Assembly: GCF_003955755.1 (NCBI RefSeq)
Contig: NZ_CP034465.1
Coordinates: 2,350,001 to 2,414,000 of the forward strand
DNA length: 64,000 nt
Reading direction: 5' to 3'
From: Jeotgalibaca ciconiae
GTDB taxonomy: Bacteria; Bacillota; Bacilli; Lactobacillales; Aerococcaceae
The position numbers and the translations under genes were made by a program. Under the pieces are notes generated by a model. That model saw only the letters and a program-made list of their open reading frames with translations. It did not search any database and was not told the origin of the DNA. Every line of letters begins with the position of its first letter. Positions within the stretch are counted from its first letter, which is position 1. This document shows positions 1 through 8,220 of this stretch, one piece after another.

Positions 1-340
1 GGGGCAAAGGCAAAGGGCGTATGTCGCAATGGTTTTATGCCAAGAGACCGAATATATCCTTTTGGATGAGCCGCTGAATAATCTAGATGTTGCTAGTTCT
101 GTTCAAATGATGGAACATTTGAGATATGCTGCTAATGAATTTGGCAGAACAATCGTGACTGTTCTGCATGACATCAATTTCGCAGCTAGATATTCTGATA
201 GAATCTGTGCTATGAAGGATGGTCGGATTGTCACATTTGGAACAGTAGAAGAAGTTATGGACTCAAAAGTTTTGACTGATATTTTTGAAACAAAAATTGA
301 AGTGATTGATGGTCCTCATGGGCCAGTAGCTATCTATTAG
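1..340 (+). CDS. Iron-siderophore ABC transporter ATP-binding protein, C-terminal part
   Basis: The reading frame is already open at the left edge, so the gene begins outside the window. The first residues (GQRQRAYVAMVL) are the end of an ABC signature motif. They are followed by Walker B (YILLDEPLNNLD), the D-loop and the switch histidine (VLHDINFAARYSD). The 'HDINFAARYSD' and 'CAMKDGRIVTFG' wording is typical of FecE/FepC/YclP-type ATPases that energise import of ferric siderophores at the inner face of the membrane. The substrate is inferred from family resemblance only; the partner permeases must lie upstream. A terminator follows about 85 bases after the stop. Confidence 0.85.
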   Translation, partial: GQRQRAYVAMVLCQETEYILLDEPLNNLDVASSVQMMEHLRYAANEFGRTIVTVLHDINFAARYSDRICAMKDGRIVTFGTVEEVMDSKVLTDIFETKIEVIDGPHGPVAIY

Positions 341-424
341 TTATGAAATTAAAAAAAATGAGTATATTTAAGAAATCTAATGGAAATTTGAAATGGTTGT
401 TAAATTTTCTTGTCTTCGTACTAT

Positions 425-463
425 GAGAAGTGCTTCTATGAAAGTAGAGACACTTCTCTTTTT
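425..463 (+). terminator. Rho-independent terminator after the siderophore ATPase gene
   Basis: Arms GAGAAGTG and CACTTCTC pair perfectly, with an inner TCTA/TAGA pairing, and run into TTTTT. Confidence 0.8.
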
Positions 464-622
464 ATCGTGTAAGGAACGGTTTATAATTTTTTCGGCCCTT
501 AAAGTCTAGATACCCAGTCCCCCCGACTTGTTTGACTTTTATCAGGTAAAACTACCCATTAAAATGAAAACTTCCCTTGATAAAAATAACTAATCAGGTA
601 AAGCCTTCTTTTTTATCCCCTC

Positions 623-655
623 CTTTCCTTGATAACCACTATTTATCAAGGAAAG
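623..655. repeat. Perfect 13-bp inverted repeat with scattered half-sites
   Basis: Arms CTTTCCTTGATAA (623-635) and TTATCAAGGAAAG (643-655) are exact reverse complements with a 7-base spacer. No T-run follows, so it is not a normal terminator. Related half-sites (CCTTGATA or TATCAGG-like) lie near 541-550, 573-582, 592-600 and 679-686. The stretch 464-831 holds no gene, and the inverted repeat lies upstream of the candidate promoter for the BNR-repeat gene. An operator cluster is possible but not shown. Confidence 0.6.
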
Positions 656-709
656 AGGCCATTAAAATTCTCTAATTGCCTTGATAGACCATTCACCGCC
701 GGAAATAAA

Positions 710-738
710 TTAACTCTATTTGCTATAACAGTTATAAT
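710..738 (+). promoter_or_regulatory. Candidate sigma-A promoter for the BNR-repeat gene
   Basis: TTAACT (710-715) and a perfect TATAAT (733-738) are separated by 17 bases, about 95 bases before the start codon. The -35 box is weak (4 of 6). Confidence 0.5.
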
Positions 739-831
739 AAAGGAGAGGGAATGTAACCAGACTAAGATTAAATCCAGATAATTGTAAAACGAGCAAAATT
801 AGAGAATTGCCAATATTTGGAGGTGTTAATA

Positions 832-1848
832 ATGACAATCGGTTATTTAGTTATGCCACATGCCATTGTCCAAATTGAAGAAGTGGAAGAAAATTGGAAG
901 TTAGTAGAACGTAGGATTGAACAAGTGCAATTTGAGTGTTTAGCATTTGATCCTCACGATGTAAAACGGATGTATGCAGGAACATTTGACCATGGTCTAT
1001 GGGTCTCTGATGACGGCGGGAAACAATGGCGAGTTGCTGGTAAGGGGATTAATTCTTTTCGGGTTTCAGCAATTGCAGTCAGTCCAGTTGAAGTGATAAA
1101 TGGAAGAGGAGTCGTTTGGGCCGGAACCGAGCCAAGTCGTCTTTATCGTTCGGAAGATGGTGGGGAAACGTGGACAGATTGTCCGGCTTTACTAGATCTT
1201 CCTTCCCAATCCAGCTGGAGTTTTCCACCAAGACCAGATACCCATCATGTTCGTTGGATTGAAGCTGATCGATTTAATCAAGATAAAGTTTTTGTGGGAA
1301 TTGAATTAGGTGGTGTGATGAGAAGTCTCGATAAAGGATTGACTTGGGAGGATAGAAAGCCGGGTTCTCAGTTTGATTGTCACACAATGGCTACCCATCC
1401 CAAGAGAGAAGAACGTATCTATGAAGCGGCTGGCGGCGGTTTTGCTCAATCGCGGAATGGCGGAGAAACATGGCAGACGGAGAATAAGGGATTAGATCCC
1501 TTTACTTATTTAGTCAATATTGCAGTAGCTGCGGATCAGCCAGATTGTATACTTGTATCAGGAGCGAAAGGACCACGGCAGGCTTATCAGGCTGAACAAG
1601 CACACAGCGTTATTTTGAAGAGAGAAGATAATCAAAATTGGAGACTTATTGAAAAAGGACTTCCAGAGGCGGAAGGAATGACAGTTTCAGCATTAGCTAA
1701 TTCTCCCACGGAACAAGGAGTATTTTATGCAGCAAATAATAAGGGTGTCTTTCGAAGTGAAACGTATGGAGAAAATTGGGAGAAGCTCCCGTTGAACTGG
1801 CCAAAAGCGTATCATGATTTGAGAATGAAGCAGCTCTTAATCAGATGA
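832..1848 (+). CDS. BNR/Asp-box repeat protein, predicted beta-propeller
   Basis: This encodes 338 residues with no signal peptide or membrane segment, so it is predicted cytoplasmic. Five Asp-box-like motifs of the S-x-D-x-G-x-x-W type are visible: SDDGGKQW (59-66), SEDGGETW (107-114), SLDKGLTW (165-172), SRNGGETW (207-214) and SETYGENW (309-316). Such motifs mark blades of sialidase/photosystem-assembly-type propellers. The catalytic residues of true sialidases are not evident, so a sialidase call would be unsafe. The start ATG is chosen because GGAGGTG ends 6 bases before it; the frame extends upstream to a TTG at 817 that overlaps this ribosome binding site. It is monocistronic, and its function is unknown. 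Confidence 0.8.
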   Translation: MTIGYLVMPHAIVQIEEVEENWKLVERRIEQVQFECLAFDPHDVKRMYAGTFDHGLWVSDDGGKQWRVAGKGINSFRVSAIAVSPVEVINGRGVVWAGTEPSRLYRSEDGGETWTDCPALLDLPSQSSWSFPPRPDTHHVRWIEADRFNQDKVFVGIELGGVMRSLDKGLTWEDRKPGSQFDCHTMATHPKREERIYEAAGGGFAQSRNGGETWQTENKGLDPFTYLVNIAVAADQPDCILVSGAKGPRQAYQAEQAHSVILKREDNQNWRLIEKGLPEAEGMTVSALANSPTEQGVFYAANNKGVFRSETYGENWEKLPLNWPKAYHDLRMKQLLIR

Positions 1849-1913
1849 AGACGATTGCTTTAGTTTTTGTGAAGTAATTTTTCACAGAGAATCTTATGTG
1901 CTAAAAGATGGGT

Positions 1914-1960
1914 AAAAAAATAAGTATAGATTCCACTTAATGCGGATTCTATACTTATTA
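1914..1960 (-). terminator. Terminator of rpsD, possibly bidirectional
   Basis: Arms AATAAGTATAGA (1919-1930) and TCTATACTTATT (1948-1959) pair perfectly. Read on the minus strand the hairpin is followed by TTTTTTT. It separates the converging BNR-repeat gene and rpsD. Confidence 0.85.
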
Positions 1961-1970
1961 ATTTTAAAGA

Positions 1971-2582
1971 TTAACCTAATTTGTTGTAGTACTCAACGAT
2001 GTAAGACTCATCAATATCAGCTGTTAATTCTTCACGTAATGGAAGACGGTTCAGAGAACCTTCTAATGTTTCAGTGTCAAAAGTGATGAATTCTGGACGA
2101 CCAAATAGTGCGTCTACTGCAGCACGGATTGTAGTCATTTCTTTTGATTTTTCACGAACAGCAATTACTTGACCAACTTCCACTTGGTAAGAAGGGATGT
2201 CGATACGTTTGCCATCAACTGTAATGTGACCATGGTTTACCAACTGACGAGCTTGACGACGAGTTGAAGCCAATCCCAAACGGTAAACAACATTATCTAA
2301 ACGACGTTCTAGAAGAACCATGAAGTTTTCACCATGTTTACCTTCAGTCATTTTACCAGCTTTTTTAAATAAAGTAGCAAATTGACGCTCGTTTAAACCG
2401 TACATATGACGTAGTTTTTGTTTTTCTTGTAGTTGTAATCCATATTCAGAAAGTTTTTTACGGCTTGTTGGGCCATGTTGACCTGGTGCATAAGGACGAC
2501 GTTCTAATTCTTTACCTGTACCTGAAAGTGAAATGCCTAAGCGGCGAGATTTCTTCCAGCTTGGTCCTGTATAACGTGACAT
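1971..2582 (-). CDS. rpsD: 30S ribosomal protein S4
   Basis: S4 is a primary binder of 16S rRNA that nucleates assembly of the small subunit body and, in Firmicutes, can repress its own gene. The 203-residue product starts [16 protein letters not shown] and carries the S4 RNA-binding domain ([20 protein letters not shown], about 90-110) and the usual C-terminus. An in-frame extension of 27 residues upstream is rejected because GGAGG lies just before this ATG and the family starts here. The gene is single, with its own promoter and a structured leader of roughly 180 bases. It faces away from ezrA, as expected from conserved synteny. Confidence 0.97.
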   Translation of the reverse strand: MSRYTGPSWKKSRRLGISLSGTGKELERRPYAPGQHGPTSRKKLSEYGLQLQEKQKLRHMYGLNERQFATLFKKAGKMTEGKHGENFMVLLERRLDNVVYRLGLASTRRQARQLVNHGHITVDGKRIDIPSYQVEVGQVIAVREKSKEMTTIRAAVDALFGRPEFITFDTETLEGSLNRLPLREELTADIDESYIVEYYNKLG

Positions 2583-2760
2583 AATTTTATTCCTCCAATA
2601 ATGTTTGTTTGGAGTAAAATAATTTGTTTGAAAGCTCAGCAGTGCGTGCAGTTTATCCTTCAATCTTCACCTTATGCAGCCGACAGGGTACGCAATTGAA
2701 CCTAGATAGGCGATAAGCTGTTGACGCGGAAGCTTTACTTTCGCTGCATTATTTTACACG
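2583..2760 (-). promoter_or_regulatory. Long 5' leader of rpsD, candidate S4 autoregulatory leader
   Basis: About 180 transcribed bases separate the rpsD promoter from its ribosome binding site. The leader is not coding and is GC-richer than neighbouring intergenic DNA. Firmicute rpsD leaders are known S4 targets; that this one is bound by S4 is inference from position and length, not from a recognised motif. Confidence 0.5.
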
Positions 2761-2766
2761 AAGATT

Positions 2767-2795
2767 ATCATAGCATGCTTGGTAAAAATATGCAA
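2767..2795 (-). promoter_or_regulatory. Sigma-A promoter of rpsD
   Basis: On the minus strand TTGCAT (2790-2795) and TATGAT (2767-2772) are separated by exactly 17 bases. Confidence 0.8.
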
Positions 2796-2870
2796 GAAAA
2801 AGTCTGGAAAATCACGAAAAATTAAAAGTTAAATAAAATTTAGATTCTTTCCTCAAAAAACGTGAAAGGC

Positions 2871-2898
2871 TTGCTTTTTTTATGAATTCTTCTATGAT
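2871..2898 (+). promoter_or_regulatory. Candidate promoter of ezrA
   Basis: TTGCTT (2871-2876), 16-base spacer, TATGAT (2893-2898), about 70 bases before the ezrA start. Confidence 0.65.
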
Positions 2899-2969
2899 AT
2901 ACTGAATGTTGACATCGTGGCCAGCTTTAGAAGAAAGTGGCACCAGTTGAATAGACGGAGGATTCTTAA

Positions 2970-4688
2970 ATGGACTTAATATATTGGTTAGCAGGTATTT
3001 TTATCATTGTCTTGATAGGATACGGAATAGTTTTTTACTTAAATCGAAAACAAGCAAATCGCGTTAAAGAGCTTGATGAAAAGAAATTTAAAATGATGGC
3101 AATACCAGTAGCCGACAATTTGTATACATTGAAACATCTTAATTTAACCGGTCAAACAAAGCGTACCTACGAAAGTTGGCAAGCAACTTGGCAGACGGTT
3201 ACCCGTTTTCAATATCCAGAGATTGAAGCAGCTTTATTAAGCGCAGAACAGAGTATTCAGCAAATGAACTTTGTAAAAGCTAAGAAAGCAACTGAAAATG
3301 CAGAAAAATTAATCGGTGAAACAAATAGTAGCGTAGAAAAAATAAACAAAGCGCTGGAGGCATTGTTGGAAAGTGCCCAAGAAAATCGCAAAGAACTTGA
3401 GGATGTTCAAGAGCGGTACAATGTAATAAGAAAACAATTGCTTGCCCATAGCTTTACATTCGGACCTTCAGTAGAAACACTGGAGAAAAACTTGAATTAT
3501 ATGGAGTTGGACTTTTCTAAATTTAACTCATTGACGAACGAAGGCGACCACATGGAAGCAAAAGAAATCTTAGATCGTATCGCAGAAGATTTAACATTAA
3601 TGGAAGATTTAATTGAGAAGATTCCTGAATTAAACAAAAAGATAAAAGAAGAATACGAAGAACAAATCCATGATTTAGAAGAAGGATACGAACGTTTAGT
3701 CAGTGATAATTACGTATTCGATAAAGTGGATGTACCTGAAAAGATTAAAGACATCGAAGCGGTTATTAAGGACGTAAAAGATTCTATTGCTTTAGCTGAT
3801 ATAGATGAAGCACAGAAGAAAATGGATAAAGTTGAACGTAAAATCGATGACTGCTATGCGGTTATGGAGAATGAGATGGCAGCTAAAGAATTTGTTGACC
3901 GCCATCAATCAAACTTATCACGAAAAATGGATCATGTATTGCAGAGCAATCGTTATGTGTTATTAGAGATTGATCGTGTATCTCAGAACTTCTTTTTAAA
4001 TCAAAATGAGTTAGCTCGTGCAGAAGACTTTGAAGAGCAGCTGCTAAAAGAAAATGAAGCATTGCGTTACCATGAAAAAATGTTGTCTGAGCACCAAATT
4101 GCTTATTCTCTAGCAAAAAGTTATTTTGAGAAATTAAGCCAAAAACTAAGCGAGATGGATAAAGAACAATCTGATTTAGTCGCAAAATTAAGCAATTTGC
4201 GTAACCGTGAAAAAGAAGCAAAAGATTCAGTTGATTTGTTTGAAATGGATATGCGTAATATGAAGCGTACTTTGGAAAAACAACATCTTCCAGGTTTGCC
4301 GAAAGTTTATCTGGATTTATTCTTCGCAGTTTCTGATCGTATCGAAGATGTTTCGGCAAAATTAAACCGAGTGAAAATCGACATGGATGAAATAGAATCA
4401 CTAGTGAAAATGTGTGAAGAAGATATTGAAATGTTGGAGAACCGCACACAAGAAATTTTAGATAATGCAAACTTGACAGAATATACCATACAGTACGCGA
4501 ATCGCTATCGCCATTCTAATCCGGAAGTGGAACGAGCAATTGCAGAATCTTTGCGATTATTCCAAGAAGAATATGAGTTTGAAAAATCATTAGAAATAAT
4601 GAAAGATATTTTGAATAAGATTGAACCAGGAGCTGCTAAAAAAGTAGAAAATGGTTATTTTGAAGATAAATCCCGTAAATCATTTTAA
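2970..4688 (+). CDS. ezrA: Septation ring formation regulator EzrA
   Basis: EzrA is a membrane-anchored negative regulator of FtsZ ring assembly that also coordinates peptidoglycan synthesis at mid-cell. The 572-residue product has one N-terminal transmembrane helix (about 4-24), then a cytoplasmic part made almost wholly of spectrin-like coiled coil rich in Lys, Glu and Leu, matching the family length of about 560-575. GGAGG lies 9 bases before the ATG. It has its own promoter and a terminator after it. The neighbours nifZ and thiI are in the order seen in Bacillus. Confidence 0.95.
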   Translation: MDLIYWLAGIFIIVLIGYGIVFYLNRKQANRVKELDEKKFKMMAIPVADNLYTLKHLNLTGQTKRTYESWQATWQTVTRFQYPEIEAALLSAEQSIQQMNFVKAKKATENAEKLIGETNSSVEKINKALEALLESAQENRKELEDVQERYNVIRKQLLAHSFTFGPSVETLEKNLNYMELDFSKFNSLTNEGDHMEAKEILDRIAEDLTLMEDLIEKIPELNKKIKEEYEEQIHDLEEGYERLVSDNYVFDKVDVPEKIKDIEAVIKDVKDSIALADIDEAQKKMDKVERKIDDCYAVMENEMAAKEFVDRHQSNLSRKMDHVLQSNRYVLLEIDRVSQNFFLNQNELARAEDFEEQLLKENEALRYHEKMLSEHQIAYSLAKSYFEKLSQKLSEMDKEQSDLVAKLSNLRNREKEAKDSVDLFEMDMRNMKRTLEKQHLPGLPKVYLDLFFAVSDRIEDVSAKLNRVKIDMDEIESLVKMCEEDIEMLENRTQEILDNANLTEYTIQYANRYRHSNPEVERAIAESLRLFQEEYEFEKSLEIMKDILNKIEPGAAKKVENGYFEDKSRKSF

Positions 4689-4715
4689 AAAGAATTTGAT
4701 AAAGAATGTGTGGAT

Positions 4716-4760
4716 GAAAGCTGAGACGTAGATTTCTACTTATGTCTCAGCTTTAGCTTT
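4716..4760 (+). terminator. Terminator after ezrA
   Basis: AAAGCTGAGAC (4718-4728) pairs with GTCTCAGCTTT (4744-4754) around an inner GTAGA/TACTTAT loop. The trailing T-run is interrupted, so termination may be partial. Confidence 0.65.
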
Positions 4761-4786
4761 GTATTAGAATAGAAAGAGTGAAAAAA

Positions 4787-5926
4787 ATGATTTATTTTGA
4801 TAATAGTGCTACAACATACATGTATCCAGAAGCATTGGATACCTATGTAAAAGTCAATCAATCCTTCTTTGGCAATCCTTCCAGTCTGCACAAGCTCGGG
4901 ACGCTAGCAGATAATTTGCTGCAACAATCACGTAAGCAAGTAGCAGACTTATTGAGCGTTTCTCCGAAAGAGATTTTTTTTACGAGCGGTGGAACAGAAG
5001 GGGATAACTGGGTGATCAAAGGCACTGCCATGGAAAAAAGAATGTATGGAAAACATTTGATCACATCCAGTATTGAACATCCTGCCGTTTCAAGATCGAT
5101 GCAACAATTAGAGAAGTTGGGTTTTGAAGTAACTTATTTGCCAGTTAATAAAGAAGGTTTGATTTCTGTGACGGATTTGAAAGAAGCTATTCGGGAAGAT
5201 ACGATTCTAGTTTCTCTTATTGCTGTTAATAATGAAGTGGGTTCAATCCAACCTATCAAGGAAGTGGGGGAATTGTTGAAGAATCATCCAACAATCCATT
5301 TTCACGTAGACGCTGTTCAAGCAGTAACAGAGTTTAATCAAATTTTATTGCATCCTAGAATCGATTTTCTTGTGTTGTCTGCTCATAAATTCCATGGACC
5401 AAAAGGAGTCGGGATTGTCTATAAAAAGCATGGAAAACGAATTGCACCCTTGCTGTCAGGCGGCGGGCAAGAATCGGGCGAGAGAAGTTCAACTGAAAAT
5501 ATTGGCGGAATTGCAGCAACGGCTAAAGCGCTTCGGATGACAATAGAAAGAAAAGAGGCAGCTCGCCAAAAAGAGCTGGCAATTCGAGATTATATCCGAT
5601 CATTTTTAGAACAATATCCTAATGTTCAGTTGTTTAGTCATGAAGAAGGAGCTGCTCATATTCTATGTTTTGCTTTGCAGGGTGTCCGTGGTGAAGTGAT
5701 GGTACATGCTTTTGAACAAGAAGACATAATCATCTCTACTACCAGTGCCTGCTCAAGTAAAAAAGGAGAGGTACCTGCCACCTTAGAGTCGATGAGTGTA
5801 CCTTCGGAATGGTCAAAATGCGCCGTGCGATTAAGTTTCGGCGAGGAAAACACCATGGAAGAAGCCAAACGGTTTACTGAAGTATTTAAACAGTTACATA
5901 AAAAATTTAACATTATTCAAAAATAG
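4787..5926 (+). CDS. nifZ: Cysteine desulfurase dedicated to ThiI (NifZ/NifS-like)
   Basis: This PLP enzyme takes sulfur from cysteine as a protein-bound persulfide. The 379-residue product starts [10 protein letters not shown]. The PLP lysine is K201 ([10 protein letters not shown]) and the catalytic cysteine C322 lies in [10 protein letters not shown], on a flexible loop near the C-terminus. A GTG three codons upstream (4778) is possible, but AAAGAG spacing and the family start favour this ATG. The gene ends 13 bases before thiI. In Bacillus the protein encoded next to thiI (NifZ) feeds ThiI for 4-thiouridine synthesis, so the same role is inferred. A second desulfurase is encoded at 35.9 kb. 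Confidence 0.92.
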   Translation: MIYFDNSATTYMYPEALDTYVKVNQSFFGNPSSLHKLGTLADNLLQQSRKQVADLLSVSPKEIFFTSGGTEGDNWVIKGTAMEKRMYGKHLITSSIEHPAVSRSMQQLEKLGFEVTYLPVNKEGLISVTDLKEAIREDTILVSLIAVNNEVGSIQPIKEVGELLKNHPTIHFHVDAVQAVTEFNQILLHPRIDFLVLSAHKFHGPKGVGIVYKKHGKRIAPLLSGGGQESGERSSTENIGGIAATAKALRMTIERKEAARQKELAIRDYIRSFLEQYPNVQLFSHEEGAAHILCFALQGVRGEVMVHAFEQEDIIISTTSACSSKKGEVPATLESMSVPSEWSKCAVRLSFGEENTMEEAKRFTEVFKQLHKKFNIIQK

Positions 5927-5939
5927 AGAGGAATTCACT

Positions 5940-7154
5940 ATGGAAACACGTATCCAAATTCGCTTCGGTGAATTATCTACTAAAGGTAGAAATAAAAGAA
6001 GATTTATTCAAAAACTTGCACAAAATATTCGTTTCGCTACCAAGGAATTCAGCCAAATAAAAATTAAACCGGACCATGATTTTATCTTTTTAGATTTAAA
6101 TGGGGCAGATGAAAAAAGCGTCATTGAAAAATTGAAAGATGTTTTTGGGATTCAAAGCTTTTCGCCTGTTTATGTTTTACCGCGCGATTTCGAAACAGCA
6201 CGAAAATTTATCGTTGATTTAGTAAATGATATGGAGCCAGCCGGAAAAACATTTAAAATTGCTACTCGTCGTGCAGACCATAGTTACGAACATGATACAA
6301 ATTGGTTGAATGCTGAGTTTGGCGCTGCCGTTTTAGAAAGTATCCCAGAAATAGCTGTTCAAGTAAAAAAACCAGAAATAACTGTGCGGGTAGATGTAAA
6401 AAAAGAACACTTTTTGATAAGTACGAAAAAGTATCAGGGAGCTGGAGGATTGCCAGTGGGAACAAGCGGCAAAGGAGTCATTATGCTTTCTGGCGGAATT
6501 GATTCCCCTGTTGCGGGCTATCTTGCAATGAAACGTGGCGTGGAAATTGAAGCTGTTCATTTCCATAGTCCGCCTTACACAAGTCCACAAGCGCTGCAAA
6601 AAGCAAAAGATTTAACTGCAAAATTAACTCGTTACGGAGGAAATGTCCAGTTTATCGAAGTTCCTTTTACAGAAATTCAAGAAGAAATTAAAGCAAAAGT
6701 ACCAGAAGGTTATTTAATGACAGTTACAAGAAGAATGATGTTGCGCTTAACAGATGCGATTCGCGAACAAAGAAATGCTTTAGCGATTTTTAATGGGGAA
6801 AGTTTGGGGCAAGTTGCTTCGCAAACGTTGGAAAGTATGATTGCCATCAATGATGTGACAAACACCCCCATTATCCGTCCTGTAGCAACACTCGACAAGC
6901 AAGAAATTATCGATATCGCTCAAAAGATTGATACGTTCGATTTATCAATTCAACCTTTTGAAGATTGCTGTACCATTTTTGCACCGACTGCACCAAAGAC
7001 AAAACCACGAGCGGATAAAGCTCGTTATTATGAAGATAAATTAGATGTAGATGCTTTAATCCAGCGTGCTATGGATGGGTTGGTCATAACAAATATTACT
7101 TCAGAGTTATCCAGCCAACAACAAAATAAAGATACTTTTTCTGGGTTATTATAA
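5940..7154 (+). CDS. thiI: tRNA 4-thiouridine synthase ThiI
   Basis: ThiI adenylates and thiolates U8 of tRNA, giving the near-UV-sensing base s4U. The 404 residues comprise an N-terminal ferredoxin-like region, a THUMP RNA-binding domain (about 60-165) and an ATP pyrophosphatase domain with PP-loop SGGIDSP (about 183-189). There is no C-terminal rhodanese domain, which is the short form used when sulfur comes straight from a dedicated desulfurase. That fits the nifZ gene just upstream. GAGAGG precedes the ATG. The short form is expected to serve tRNA rather than thiamine synthesis (family knowledge). Confidence 0.95.
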   Translation: METRIQIRFGELSTKGRNKRRFIQKLAQNIRFATKEFSQIKIKPDHDFIFLDLNGADEKSVIEKLKDVFGIQSFSPVYVLPRDFETARKFIVDLVNDMEPAGKTFKIATRRADHSYEHDTNWLNAEFGAAVLESIPEIAVQVKKPEITVRVDVKKEHFLISTKKYQGAGGLPVGTSGKGVIMLSGGIDSPVAGYLAMKRGVEIEAVHFHSPPYTSPQALQKAKDLTAKLTRYGGNVQFIEVPFTEIQEEIKAKVPEGYLMTVTRRMMLRLTDAIREQRNALAIFNGESLGQVASQTLESMIAINDVTNTPIIRPVATLDKQEIIDIAQKIDTFDLSIQPFEDCCTIFAPTAPKTKPRADKARYYEDKLDVDALIQRAMDGLVITNITSELSSQQQNKDTFSGLL

Positions 7155-7242
7155 CTTGCTTCATCGAAATAAAAAGAGTTATTCCTTACTTTTCCAAACA
7201 AACTTGGTATAATGAAGATATTGAGACGAGGAGGAATCGAAT

Positions 7243-7734
7243 ATGAAAATTACATTTAAAGGTGAGCCAATAGAGCTTGAAGGAACGCAACCAACAGTTG
7301 GAGAGAAAGCTCCAGCATTTTCATTGAAGAACACAGCAGGGGAAGAAGTAAGCACAGAGAGTTTAGCTGGAAAAGTTACAATTTTAAGTGTCTTCCCGAA
7401 TATCAATACGAGTGTTTGTGATAAGCAGACGCGTGAATTTAATGAAGTTGCTTCTGATATTGAAGGGGTTCGTCTAGTTTCCGTATCAAAAAATACCAAT
7501 GAAGAATTGACAGAATGGTGTGCTGCAAAGGGATTGCAAATGGAGATGCTCTCGGATGACGGATCGTTTGGTAAAGCATTTGGCGTTTACATTCCTGAGG
7601 TTGATTTGTTGGCACGCAGTGTCTTTGTTATTGATGAGAATGGTTTAGTCGGTTATAAAGAAATTCTTCCAGAATCAGGTGGACCTGAGCCAAATTATGA
7701 AGCGGCAGTAGAAGCTGCAAAAGATTTAGTTTAA
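7243..7734 (+). CDS. tpx: Thiol peroxidase Tpx
   Basis: This is a thioredoxin-fold peroxiredoxin that reduces hydrogen peroxide and alkyl hydroperoxides in the cytoplasm. The 163 residues include the peroxidatic cysteine C59 (NINTSVCDKQTREFN) and the resolving cysteine C93 (LTEWCAAKG). The segment before C93 reads VSKNTNEELTEWC rather than the SxDLPFAQxRxC wording usual in Tpx, a divergent feature, but overall length and the PxxxTxxC-type motif fit. GAGGAGG precedes the ATG and a TATAAT lies at 7208-7213. It lies downstream of thiI, as in Bacillus. Confidence 0.9.
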   Translation: MKITFKGEPIELEGTQPTVGEKAPAFSLKNTAGEEVSTESLAGKVTILSVFPNINTSVCDKQTREFNEVASDIEGVRLVSVSKNTNEELTEWCAAKGLQMEMLSDDGSFGKAFGVYIPEVDLLARSVFVIDENGLVGYKEILPESGGPEPNYEAAVEAAKDLV

Positions 7735-7750
7735 GATATTGTGATTTCTG

Positions 7751-7780
7751 TTGACAGATGATAAACTAGTAAAGAATATT
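7751..7780 (+). promoter_or_regulatory. Promoter of the valS T-box leader
   Basis: A perfect TTGACA (7751-7756) is followed 18 bases later by AATATT (7775-7780). Confidence 0.6.
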
Positions 7781-7786
7781 GATGCG

Positions 7787-8024
7787 ATTGTACAAGGAAG
7801 AGTAAACTAAAATTTGATTATGAAGAGAGAAAAGCATAAGGTGGGAGCTTTTTTAATCAATTGGTTGAACGTAGCCTTAGAAGCAAATAGAGTGAAGGCT
7901 TATTAGCTGAGTAGCTTTATTCGGAGACTTCTCCGTTACCAAAAATGAGAGATGGGGGAAACCCTGTAAGCTTAGGTGGTACCGCGATTGATTCGTCCTG
8001 CATTTTATGTAGGGCGATTTTTTT
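7787..8024 (+). promoter_or_regulatory. T-box riboswitch, valine-tRNA responsive
   Basis: The T-box sequence AGGTGGTACCGCG is at 7974-7986. It is followed by a terminator (TCGTCCTGCAT and ATGTAGGGCGA, then TTTTTTT, about 7993-8024). A Stem I specifier-loop context is visible (AAGAGTA on the 5' side; GAAC then GTA at 7871-7873, then GCCTT). GTA is a valine codon, matching the downstream valS. Uncharged tRNA-Val is expected to stabilise the antiterminator and allow valS transcription. Confidence 0.93.
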
Positions 8025-8025
8025 A

Positions 8026-8183
8026 TAGACTAGGGGATTATAAGTTCAGCCAACAATGTCTGGCTCCCAAGTCCTGACCTAATGAAAAAAAGATAAATTT
8101 GCCCCATTGCGCGCTTCGCTGCTCATTCAGGGTCAAATTTCCTATTTTTTCATAGGTCAAGGCGGACTTGTCCGCTTTTCTTA
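8026..8183 (+). repeat. 153-bp palindromic repeat, copy A, inside the valS 5' UTR
   Basis: It runs from TA-GACTAGGGG to GTCCGCTTTTC (element core 8028-8180, 153 bases). Nearly identical cores of exactly 153 bases are at 16792-16944, 51503-51655 and 55011-55163, and a 203-base version is at 51661-51863. Arms of about 40 bases form a long imperfect hairpin, and the 3' end holds a separate GCGGAC-TT-GTCCGC hairpin before a T-run. It lies between the T-box terminator and the valS ribosome binding site. Confidence 0.92.
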
Positions 8184-8220
8184 ATTGATAAGAAACCAGC
8201 AGAAAGAAAGGAAGAAAAAT

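Noticed and set aside
832-1848. Sialidase
   Set aside because: Asp-box motifs alone do not show sialidase activity; the arginine triad and catalytic tyrosine/glutamate are not evident and there is no secretion signal.
3883-4470. 195-residue frame on the minus strand inside ezrA
   Set aside because: It lies wholly inside a clear ezrA coding frame, has no ribosome binding site and looks like no protein family.
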